From WYZ-LMO8 sp964586135 (lineage in GTDB: Archaea > Thermoproteota > Methanomethylicia > Nezhaarchaeales > WYZ-LMO8), in the NCBI GenBank assembly GCA_964586135.1, contig CAZPGS010000017.1, forward strand, positions 1 to 14,732: DNA of 14,732 bases, given 5' to 3'. The notes under the pieces are model-generated. The model had not been told where the DNA came from. It saw only the letters and a list, made by a program, of their open reading frames with translations, and searched no databases. Of the stretch, positions 1 through 5,843 are shown in pieces (the first letter of the stretch is position 1; every line of letters begins with the position of its first letter). The translations under genes and the position numbers were made by a program.

Positions 1-220
1 CTAAAACTGAGTAGAAGCCAGCAAGAAAGGGGTCCTCTTTTACGAGGTCCTCTGTTATCCCATCGCACGAGACGACCACGTACTCCTCCCCGACCTTGAA
101 CCAGCCAGCATCCTCGTACTTGCACTCTGAGCTGAAGAGCCTGGCAAGCGCTCCTATGTAGGACTTTCTGGTGAGGCCCTTATAGGACCTGAGGCGACTT
201 ATCAGATCGCTGAGCTCCAA
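1..220 (-). CDS. AIR synthase-related protein (methanogenesis marker 2-like), 5' end only
   Basis: This is the first 73 codons of a minus-strand gene that runs off the window at base 1. The visible protein starts MELSDLISRLRSYKGLTRKS and later reads SCDGITEDLVKEDPFLAGFY. The TRK segment and the DGI...DP..AG.Y.VL block are the N-terminal signature of the PurM/HypE-like AIR synthase-related family, closest in memory to methanogenesis marker protein 2. That family has an ATP-binding fold, and its substrate is not settled. The acidic segment that is usually GDDAA is YEDAG here. The TTG at 218-220 is chosen because GAGGTG (229-234) sits 8 bases upstream; the ATG at 234-236 is in another frame. A TATA-like box lies at 273-283. 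The family assignment is fairly good, but the specific marker-2 identity is inference from a partial protein. Confidence 0.62.
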   Translation of the reverse strand, partial: MELSDLISRLRSYKGLTRKSYIGALARLFSSECKYEDAGWFKVGEEYVVVSCDGITEDLVKEDPFLAGFYSVL

Positions 221-228
221 GCTCACTA

Positions 229-234
229 CACCTC
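229..234 (-). promoter_or_regulatory. Ribosome binding site that fixes the TTG start of the AIR synthase-related gene
   Basis: On the minus strand the bases read GAGGTG, followed by 8 bases and then TTG. This is a strong match to the archaeal anti-Shine-Dalgarno and supports the TTG over the nearby out-of-frame ATG. Confidence 0.6.
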
Positions 235-270
235 ATGGTCGAGGAAACGACCGAACAACTTACTCCTCTT

Positions 271-285
271 CGCTTTTTAACTTTT
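271..285 (-). promoter_or_regulatory. Probable archaeal promoter (TATA box) for the AIR synthase-related gene
   Basis: The minus strand reads AAAAGTTAAAAAGCG. This AT-rich box in a GC-rich background predicts a start of transcription near base 252, giving a leader of about 30 bases that contains the GAGGTG site. The leader would begin almost exactly at a small inverted repeat (237-252). Confidence 0.5.
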
Positions 286-293
286 CCAAGATT

Positions 294-845
294 TTAGGGG
301 ACGAACTCTCCCAGCTTCATCAGGGCTAGGACCAGCGACGTTGTGGGCATTAGCTTGAGCCTGCCCTTTAGCTTGAGGTCCAAGGCCTCTTCGGGCCTCA
401 TGTATACTGTCTCCAACGCCGCCTCCGTCTCCTTAGGGGGCTCGAGGGGCCTGCAGGGTATGTAGATGTACTTCTTGTCTGACGACGTGCGCGTATTGAC
501 GTCGATTGATGCTAAGTCCAAGACCTCATATCTGTGGAGGCCGAACCTCCCACCTGAGGGTGGCCAGTACTTCTCCAAGTAGTCGTCGGGTAACGCTACG
601 TTGCTCGGCCCCTCCAGCACCAAGACCTTGGAGCCCAATGGCTCGATGGCGCAACCTATTTCCTCTTTACACTCTCTAGCGAGACCCGCCAGAGGTGGCT
701 CGCCGCTCTTTAAGTGGCCTTCAGGGAAGGAGTAGTAGCCCCTCCGGGGCGTTTCGCCTCTTTTTATGAAGAGGAGCTTCCCGTCATTGAGTATTACGGC
801 TGAGACCACTACTTCGATGTCGTCTGAGGCCTTGCCCTCGACAAT
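294..845 (-). CDS. NUDIX hydrolase
   Basis: This is a pyrophosphohydrolase of the NUDIX superfamily, which cleaves nucleoside diphosphates linked to another group. The exact substrate cannot be read from sequence; house-cleaning of modified nucleotides or nucleotide-sugar turnover are options. The full NUDIX box GX5EX7REUXEEXGU is intact, running from GHLKSGE to RECKEEIGC (residues 43-65, counted from the start used here). It is preceded by the usual VVVSAVILNDGKLLFIKR strand. The reading frame stays open up to a GTG at 956, but I place the start inside it: a TATA-like box (881-892) and a very strong GGGAGGTGG (852-860) lie within that extension. The ribosome site is 6 bases before an in-frame ATT (843-845), which would give 183 residues. 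The next in-frame GTG (807-809) has no ribosome site. The family call is secure, the start is not. Confidence 0.85.
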   Translation of the reverse strand: MVEGKASDDIEVVVSAVILNDGKLLFIKRGETPRRGYYSFPEGHLKSGEPPLAGLARECKEEIGCAIEPLGSKVLVLEGPSNVALPDDYLEKYWPPSGGRFGLHRYEVLDLASIDVNTRTSSDKKYIYIPCRPLEPPKETEAALETVYMRPEEALDLKLKGRLKLMPTTSLVLALMKLGEFVP

Positions 846-851
846 TGAAAG

Positions 852-860
852 CCACCTCCC
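852..860 (-). promoter_or_regulatory. Strong ribosome binding site ahead of an ATT codon (NUDIX gene)
   Basis: The minus strand reads GGGAGGTGG, then CTTTCA, then in-frame ATT. The spacing of 6 is ideal. No ATG, GTG or TTG exists in frame at this spot; the TTG one base later is out of frame and soon meets a stop. Confidence 0.55.
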
Positions 861-880
861 TCGTCTGCGACTCCTCGAAC

Positions 881-896
881 TCTTAAAATTTTCCAG
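881..896 (-). promoter_or_regulatory. Probable promoter (TATA box) for the NUDIX gene
   Basis: The minus strand reads GGAAAATTTTAAGAGT. A TATA element centred near 887 predicts a transcript start around 862, just ahead of the GGGAGGTGG site. It would therefore exclude the longer GTG start at 956. Confidence 0.5.
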
Positions 897-930
897 CCTC
901 TGCTGAGGGCCGAGCCCCGCAAGGGCCGCA

Positions 931-943
931 TTTGGCTTAAATC
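931..943 (+). promoter_or_regulatory. Probable promoter (TATA box) for the mevalonate kinase operon
   Basis: TTTGGCTTAAATC contains a CTTAAAT core at 936-942. Transcription would begin near 962-967, downstream of the TTG at 960, so translation should begin at the TTG/GTG pair at 993-998. Confidence 0.45.
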
Positions 944-992
944 TCGTCTTCCGCACTAGTTGAAGCTGAGCGCAGGCAGAGGGGCTGAGCTC

Positions 993-1985
993 TTGGTGCT
1001 AGTCTCTGCCCCGGGTAAGGTAACCCTGTTCGGCGAGCACGCCGTCGTCTACGGCGAGCCAGCGATAGCGGTGGCCATAGAGAAGAGGGTTAGGGTAGGG
1101 GCCGAGAAGAGGGACGACGGCCTCGTGAGGGTCGAGGCGAGAGACTTGGTGCTCGCTGGCTTCAAGGCCTTGTTCATGCCCAATGGCTCAGTGGCGCTTG
1201 AGGGGGAGTCCAGCAAGGTCCTGTCAGCTCTGAGCTACGTGAAGAGGGCCGTCGAGGTCGTCCGCGAGAGGTTCGGCGTCAATGTCGGCGCACACATGAC
1301 CATCACTTCAGAGATGCCAGTGGGCGCGGGGCTGGGCACCTCGGCAGCCGTAGCGGTCTCAGTCGTTAAGGCGTACTCGCTGTTGGCGGGGCTGGACCTC
1401 AGCAAGGACGAGTGCGCAAAGCTGGGGTACCAAGTCGAGCTGAGTGTCCAAGGCAGGGCGAGCAGGATGGACTCCACGACGACCGCCATAGGCGGCGCGC
1501 TGTACATAGACCCCAGAGGGGAGAGGGTCTACGAGGGCCTGAAGGGGGTCGAGAGGCTGAGAGGTCTAGTGGTGGGCTACGTGAGTAGAGGGGCTAGCAC
1601 AGCTGAAATGGTAGATAGAGTGAAGAAGCTGAGAGACTCCTACCCGGAGGTGTTGGACCAAGTGATAAGGGCCGTAGGAGAGATAACCAGGAGGGCCAGA
1701 AAGGCCATAGAATTAGGGAGCATCGAAGAGCTCGGGCACCTGATGAACATAAACCACGGGCTCTTAGAGGCCATGGGGGTGTCGACTAGCAAGCTGTCCC
1801 AAATGGTCTACGCCGCTAGGGCGGCGGGGGCCCTGGGGTCGAAGATAACGGGCGCTGGCGGCGGGGGGTGCATAGTGGCGCTGGCCCCTGAGCGAGAGGA
1901 AGAGGTCATAGCTGCATTAAAGGCCATAGACGCCACGGCCTTCAAGGCCTCGCCCACGAGTGATGGTGTGAGAGTTGAGGAGTAG
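993..1985 (+). CDS. mvk: Mevalonate kinase (GHMP kinase family)
   Basis: This enzyme phosphorylates mevalonate with ATP in the cytosol, the committed kinase step toward isoprenoids, including archaeal ether lipids and dolichol. All GHMP landmarks are present: SAPGKVTLFGEHAVVYG at the N-terminus, the phosphate loop PVGAGLGTSAAVAVS (residues about 109-123), the catalytic Asp in SRMDSTTTAIGG (about 160), and the C-terminal glycine-rich KITGAGGGGC (about 284-293). The frame is open from a TTG at 960, but the predicted transcript start lies after that codon, and family members begin right before the SAPGK motif. I therefore choose TTG 993 (330 residues) behind GAGGGG at 979-984; GTG 996 is equally possible. 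It heads an operon and overlaps the next gene by 11 bases. The annotation is very secure. Confidence 0.95.
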   Translation: MVLVSAPGKVTLFGEHAVVYGEPAIAVAIEKRVRVGAEKRDDGLVRVEARDLVLAGFKALFMPNGSVALEGESSKVLSALSYVKRAVEVVRERFGVNVGAHMTITSEMPVGAGLGTSAAVAVSVVKAYSLLAGLDLSKDECAKLGYQVELSVQGRASRMDSTTTAIGGALYIDPRGERVYEGLKGVERLRGLVVGYVSRGASTAEMVDRVKKLRDSYPEVLDQVIRAVGEITRRARKAIELGSIEELGHLMNINHGLLEAMGVSTSKLSQMVYAARAAGALGSKITGAGGGGCIVALAPEREEEVIAALKAIDATAFKASPTSDGVRVEE

Positions 1986-2673
1986 GCTGGTCATAGGTCA
2001 TAGAGGGGCGCCATCAGTCAAGGTCGAGAACAGCCTAGAGGGCGTCGTCGAGGCCCTGAGGCTCGGAGTTGACGGGGTCGAAGTCGACGTGAGGACTACG
2101 AAAGACAGGTCGCTCGTGGCCTTCCACGACCAATCACTATCAAGGATATTGGGGGTCAACAAGCTGGTAGGCGAAGTGGAGTTCGACGAGCTCAGAGGCC
2201 TAGGTCAAGCGAGGGGCTTCACTGTGCCGACCATAGAAGAGGTATTGAAGGCCGTAGCCGGCAAGGCCATGGTCGTCTTAGACGTGAAGGAGTTGAAAGC
2301 CGTCAGGGGCCTGATAGAGCTGTTAAAGGAGATGGAGGAGGGAGAGGTAGTGGTCTCCTCCTTTGACCATAGAGTCCCTCTAATGGTTAAGAGAGAGGTC
2401 CCCTTCGTTGAGGCCGGGATAATCTTATCTGCAAGGCCTCTGAGCCTCTCAAGACTCCTCCACGAGGAGGTCAGCTACCTGTTCTTGAGGAGGGACTACG
2501 TGGACCCCGAGCTGCTCGAAGAGGCCCGTGGCCTGGAAGTGTCCGTGTGTGCTTGGGTCGTAAACGACAAAGGAGAGGCCGAGCGCTTGTGGTCCATGGG
2601 CGTCCGCGGAATAGTTACCGACGTGCCACAACTCTTCGTAGAGAGGGGGCGAGACCGTGGACTCAGCGCTTAA
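1975..2673 (+). CDS. Glycerophosphodiester phosphodiesterase (GDPD family)
   Basis: It hydrolyses glycerophosphodiesters to glycerol phosphate and the head-group alcohol. In an archaeon the natural substrates would be deacylated or de-etherified lipid head groups, but this is inference. The TIM-barrel GDPD signature is complete: HRG at residues 9-11, metal-binding E18 in VENS, E36 and D38 in DGVEVDV, and H51 in AFHD. The C-terminal CAWVVND and GVRGIVTDVP segments are also typical. The length (232 residues) fits single-domain members, and no signal peptide is seen, so it should be cytosolic. The TTG start at 1975 lies inside the end of mvk (11-base overlap), which suggests translational coupling. 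It in turn overlaps the next gene by 17 bases. Confidence 0.92.
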   Translation: MRSRLVIGHRGAPSVKVENSLEGVVEALRLGVDGVEVDVRTTKDRSLVAFHDQSLSRILGVNKLVGEVEFDELRGLGQARGFTVPTIEEVLKAVAGKAMVVLDVKELKAVRGLIELLKEMEEGEVVVSSFDHRVPLMVKREVPFVEAGIILSARPLSLSRLLHEEVSYLFLRRDYVDPELLEEARGLEVSVCAWVVNDKGEAERLWSMGVRGIVTDVPQLFVERGRDRGLSA

Positions 2674-3682
2674 CGACTTAGTGCTCAAGGGCCTCTTGGT
2701 CTTCTTGGCCAGCTTCTCGTCCTCGTTCCTCGCAATGCCGAAGGTCGTCGACTTCTCCAAGAAGAGGGGCTTTGTTGGGAGGGACGTTCACAAAGACGGC
2801 CAGCCAATAGTCCCAGAGATGGGCGGTCTGGGGATACTCCTCGGGGTCCTCGTGGGCTTTTTGGCGTACTGCCTCATCTCCCTCGAGGTCGACGTCTGCC
2901 TCGTGGTCTTCACGAGTTGCACTTTGGCCGCAGGGGCCATAGGGGTGTTGGACTACCTGAGGACTTTGAGGGGGGCCTTGAAGGCCCTCCTAACGGTAAT
3001 AGCGTGCGCGCCTATAGTCGTAGGGTGGCTCCTCTTCCCCTCAGAGGTAGTGATAGGGAGGCCCGAGCTACCCTTCGTGGGCAGGCTGAGGCTCACGATA
3101 GTCTACTGGGCCCTGTTGCCCCTAGCCATAGCCGTGCCGGCCAACGCCGTCAACATGATAGACACCTTCAACGGGGTCATGCCCATCACGTCGATTTTCA
3201 GCGTGCTCGCGCTCCTGATCCCATCCATCATCCTCGAGAGGTGGGGGGCCGTGTTCATGTGCTTGCTGTTGCTAGGGGCCCTTATGGGCTTCCTGCCATA
3301 CAACCTCTACCCCTCCAGAGTCTTCGCGAGCGACGTGGGTAGCTTGGCCGTGGGGGCTGGCATAGGCGCCATCGCCGTCTTGGGGAGGCTGGAGGTAGTG
3401 GGGGTAGTCGCGCTCATGCCTCAGATAATGAACGCCTTCTACATACTGGCCTCCGTTGGGGGTCTGCTAGAGAGGAGGCAGATAGCCGAGAGGCCCACGG
3501 TGGTCTTAGGCGGCAACGTCATAGCGGCCAACAGGAGCGAGGGGGCGCCCATGACCTTGGCCAACCTCATACTCTCGAGAGGGCCTCTCCGTGAGCCGGA
3601 CCTGGTCAAGGCCTACGCCTTGCTCTCGTTCTTCTCATTCATCCTAGCCTTGGCGACCGCGTGCTTCATGGTGATAAGATGA
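2657..3682 (+). CDS. Polyprenyl-phosphate UDP-sugar phosphotransferase (PNPT/GT4 family, AglH/ALG7/MraY-like)
   Basis: An integral membrane enzyme of 341 residues with about ten hydrophobic segments. The family moves a sugar phosphate (usually GlcNAc-1-P) from UDP-sugar onto dolichyl or undecaprenyl phosphate, the first committed step of N-glycan or wall polymer synthesis. Family landmarks appear in order: KDGQPIVPEMGGLG (residues 46-59), the Mg-site loop GVLDYLRTLRGALK (96-109), NMIDTFNG (166-173), SDVGSL (225-230), and a C-terminal ERPTVV...APMTL stretch like the eukaryotic and archaeal GPT branch. The usual DD pair of the first loop is D99-Y100 here. The GTG start overlaps the GDPD gene by 17 bases with GAGGGGGC upstream. 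The family is secure; the exact sugar is unknown. Confidence 0.88.
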   Translation: MDSALNDLVLKGLLVFLASFSSSFLAMPKVVDFSKKRGFVGRDVHKDGQPIVPEMGGLGILLGVLVGFLAYCLISLEVDVCLVVFTSCTLAAGAIGVLDYLRTLRGALKALLTVIACAPIVVGWLLFPSEVVIGRPELPFVGRLRLTIVYWALLPLAIAVPANAVNMIDTFNGVMPITSIFSVLALLIPSIILERWGAVFMCLLLLGALMGFLPYNLYPSRVFASDVGSLAVGAGIGAIAVLGRLEVVGVVALMPQIMNAFYILASVGGLLERRQIAERPTVVLGGNVIAANRSEGAPMTLANLILSRGPLREPDLVKAYALLSFFSFILALATACFMVIR

Positions 3683-3942
3683 AGGCGCTAAAGTACACGA
3701 TTGACATAGTCAGTGTAATGGTACTGGTCTGGGGCCTCATGCTCTTGTTGCTGATAATCGTGAACGCCGTCGTCGTGAACCTGAGGCTGCCCATAGAGGG
3801 CCTAGCGGGCTCGCTCCTGAACAACGCGCTTCAGCTAGCGATCGGCGGTGCGCTGTTCTCGGCTTGGCTCTTCGTGTGGTACAAAGCGACCGTCTACTGT
3901 CGGAAGAGGAGGCTTAAGCTTTGGGGCCGAGGCCCTCAATAA
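3679..3942 (+). CDS. Small two-helix membrane protein, unknown function
   Basis: An 87-residue protein starting MKALKYTIDIVSV. It has two hydrophobic segments (about residues 9-37 and 53-75) and a basic tail with KRRLK, so both ends are predicted in the cytosol with a short outside loop. I do not recognise a family. The ATG overlaps the stop of the phosphotransferase gene as ATGA, with GGTGAT just upstream, so the two are almost certainly translated together. This suggests a partner or anchor for the sugar phosphotransferase, which is inference only. The frame stays open upstream to a GTG at 3661, but the ATGA start is preferred. The last 29 bases overlap the end of the convergent DUF354 gene. 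Confidence 0.72.
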   Translation: MKALKYTIDIVSVMVLVWGLMLLLLIIVNAVVVNLRLPIEGLAGSLLNNALQLAIGGALFSAWLFVWYKATVYCRKRRLKLWGRGPQ

Positions 3943-4981
3943 CCTCCAATATCTTGGGCAACGGATCCTCCATCGAGCTCCAGAGCCTCTCGCTCAGCTC
4001 TTTCTGCTTGGCCCTGAGCTCCTCTATTTCGGACAGGGCCGAGGCCACTGCCTCTAAGATCTCCTCGCCTCCGACCCTCTTTAGGAGGCCAAATTCCATT
4101 AAGAAGCGCTCCACGCGCAGGGGCTCCTTGGGGTAGAAGGAGAAGGCCGGGACGCCGAGCAAGGCCGCCTCGCAGGTCATGGTCCCCCCAGACCCTATGA
4201 AGAGCGTCGTCTTCCTTAAGAGCGAGGGGCCGTGCACGGGCTTCGTGGCGACCTCGACGTTTTCCAAGCCCCTAAACCTCTCCTTCAAGTACCTCGCCTG
4301 CCAAGCGTACCTAGGCAACACAAATATGAGAGAGTCACAGGCCCTTTTAGCGAGCTTGGCGATGGAGTCCTCGACTATGGTCGGCCTGTCCATCATCAAG
4401 TAGGAGGCCTGGACCTCCTCAATCCTTACAGACACGAGGTGCTTGAACCTCTTGAGCCCTCGTATCGCCAGCTTCTCTCGCAAGGGCAAGTGCTTCAACC
4501 ACATGACAGGATCCAACGCCTTGTACTGGACGATGTCTTCGGCGGCTATGCCGTATCTCACCCAGTCCTCTTTAGGTATGACCCAGGGCGTCACGAGCTT
4601 CGAGCTCAGCGGGACCGTCAGCTTCGCGACCGCTATCGAGTGCGGGGAGTCGTTGGCCAAGACGTGCGGAACGCCGAGGCCGAAGGCCACCCTCGCGGCG
4701 TCCGGCGAGGTGGACAAGGCAACGTCCGGCTTGAACTTCTCGATCAGCGGCGCTAGCCTCCTCATCCTGCTTATGCCGCTCACGAGCTTACCGTAGAGGT
4801 CGCCCCCGCCGTACTTGCCAACGACCCTTGCCTCGACCCCCAGCTTCTTGGCCAAGAAGTCCGTCTCCCTGTACCTACGAGTAGTCACCAAGATGCTCCA
4901 GCCCCTCTTCTTCGCCTCTTCGATCACCGGCAAGTAAAACATGAGCTGCTTTGGGGTCAGGTACTCCACCCAGAGCTTCAC
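3914..4981 (-). CDS. DUF354 family glycosyltransferase-like protein
   Basis: A 355-residue protein of the archaeal DUF354 family, which has a GT-B-like fold related to UDP-GlcNAc 2-epimerases and MurG-type transferases. What can be seen: an N-terminal KLWVEYLTPKQLMFYLPVI (the usual start of the family), the middle segment KPDVALSTSPDAARVAFGLG, VLANDSPHS, and the C-terminal nucleotide-site-like block FIGSGGTMTCEAALLGVP followed by SFYP. No family member that I know of has a firmly established reaction. The position beside sugar-nucleotide dehydrogenases suggests a role in glycan synthesis. I choose GTG at 4979-4981, five bases after the upstream stop, because GGAGG lies 10 bases before it; a GTG at 5017 would overlap the TrmB gene by 31 bases. 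It is co-transcribed with the TrmB-type regulator. Confidence 0.82.
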   Translation of the reverse strand: MKLWVEYLTPKQLMFYLPVIEEAKKRGWSILVTTRRYRETDFLAKKLGVEARVVGKYGGGDLYGKLVSGISRMRRLAPLIEKFKPDVALSTSPDAARVAFGLGVPHVLANDSPHSIAVAKLTVPLSSKLVTPWVIPKEDWVRYGIAAEDIVQYKALDPVMWLKHLPLREKLAIRGLKRFKHLVSVRIEEVQASYLMMDRPTIVEDSIAKLAKRACDSLIFVLPRYAWQARYLKERFRGLENVEVATKPVHGPSLLRKTTLFIGSGGTMTCEAALLGVPAFSFYPKEPLRVERFLMEFGLLKRVGGEEILEAVASALSEIEELRAKQKELSERLWSSMEDPLPKILEVIEGLGPKA

Positions 4982-4986
4982 GGGCT

Positions 4987-5775
4987 TCAGGCCTCCAAGT
5001 TGCGAGAACCGGACCACAAGTAGTTGAAGGCGTCCCTCAACACCCTCACGACGGCGACGTTCTCGGAGTAGTAGGGCAACGATAGCAAGGGCCTCTCAGA
5101 CGTGACGGTCATGTAGGGCATGAAGACCGCGCGCTTATCGTCGACGATCGTCCCTCTTATCGGGTAAGGCTCTCCACCGTAAACCCTGACCTCGACCCCC
5201 ATGGATCTTGCCTCGTAGACCTCTCTTGAAGCCCTTTGGCTCAGCTCGTGTGCCAAGGCCTTGACCTGGACCCCGCGCTTTATGGCCTCTAACAGCTCCT
5301 CCTTAACCGTGTCGAGCCATGTGAAGAGATAGGTCAGGATGCACACCTCGCGCTCGGCCGTCGATATCACGAGCTTTGTATAGCTCTCCATCTCGCTCAA
5401 GCTAGCTAACTGCTTCAAGACCTCGGCAGAGCTGGGGCCCAACCTCTTGCTCCAGTAGATCGAGTCCAGGACCGTGGACAGCTCTCGGGCCCTCTCCTCG
5501 AGCCTGCGCAACTCCTCCTCCATGATCGACCTCACGTAGGCCACGTAGCCCCTCATGGCTATCCTCGGCTGTAGGGCCTCGAACTTCTTAGGCCTCCCGG
5601 CCACCTCGACGACCATGTTCTTGAGCCGTAAGCTCTCGAGCACGCTGTAGACCCTCGTGAGGGGGATCCCCGACGCCTTGCTTATCTCCTCCGCCGTCAA
5701 GGCCCCTCCTTCGACCAAGGCGCAGTACGCCCTAGACTCGTACTCGGTCAGCTTGAGCTCTCTCAACTTCTGCAT
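4987..5775 (-). CDS. TrmB-family transcriptional regulator
   Basis: A 262-residue protein with an N-terminal winged helix (residues about 1-65) reading LTEYESRAYCALVEGG, then AEEISKASGIPLTRVYSVLESL as recognition helices, followed by a long helix (about 80-110, SIMEEELRRLEERARELS) typical of TrmB dimerisation. The C-terminal part matches the TrmB effector-domain layout with VCILTYLFTWLDTV and RGVQVKALAHE. TrmB proteins sense sugars or related ligands and repress or activate sugar genes. It sits in an operon with the DUF354 gene and diverges from the wecC-type gene, so these are the natural targets. ATG 5775 is preferred over ATG 5787 because the TATA centre (about 5800) lies 25 bases before it, making the mRNA leaderless. 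The ligand is unknown. Confidence 0.85.
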   Translation of the reverse strand: MQKLRELKLTEYESRAYCALVEGGALTAEEISKASGIPLTRVYSVLESLRLKNMVVEVAGRPKKFEALQPRIAMRGYVAYVRSIMEEELRRLEERARELSTVLDSIYWSKRLGPSSAEVLKQLASLSEMESYTKLVISTAEREVCILTYLFTWLDTVKEELLEAIKRGVQVKALAHELSQRASREVYEARSMGVEVRVYGGEPYPIRGTIVDDKRAVFMPYMTVTSERPLLSLPYYSENVAVVRVLRDAFNYLWSGSRNLEA

Positions 5776-5793
5776 GACGCTTGACATGGAAAT

Positions 5794-5812
5794 CTTAATA
5801 TATTCTTTTACA
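5794..5812. promoter_or_regulatory. Symmetric TATA element shared by the divergent trmB-like and wecC-like genes
   Basis: CTTAATATATTC contains the self-complementary AATATATT (5797-5804). Leftward it predicts a transcript start at about 5775, exactly the second ATG of the regulator. Rightward it predicts about 5825, a 19-base leader holding GGTGGT (5835-5840) ahead of ATG 5844. This is a single box that can serve both strands. Confidence 0.5.
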
Positions 5813-5828
5813 GAAAACTCAGTTAAAA
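5806..5828. promoter_or_regulatory. Candidate operator for the TrmB-type regulator
   Basis: The stretch has TTTTA (5806-5810) facing TAAAA (5824-5828) and, inside it, the odd palindrome AACTCAGTT (5816-5824). It lies between the shared TATA box and the wecC start, overlapping the predicted rightward transcript start. TrmB proteins bind palindromic or semi-palindromic sites near TATA boxes, so this is a reasonable candidate, but no binding can be shown from sequence. Confidence 0.28.
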
Positions 5829-5843
5829 TTTACTGGTGGTTTA

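Noticed and set aside
960..992. TTG at 960 as the mevalonate kinase start, adding 11 residues
   Set aside because: The CTTAAAT box at 936-942 predicts transcription starting after this codon, family proteins begin right at the SAPGK motif, and a ribosome-site-like GAGGGG precedes the TTG/GTG at 993-998.
4232..4756. A 174-codon plus-strand open frame antisense to the DUF354 gene
   Set aside because: It is rich in His/Arg/Pro/Leu, the pattern produced by reading antisense to GC-rich coding DNA, and shows no domain. The DUF354 frame is clearly the real one.
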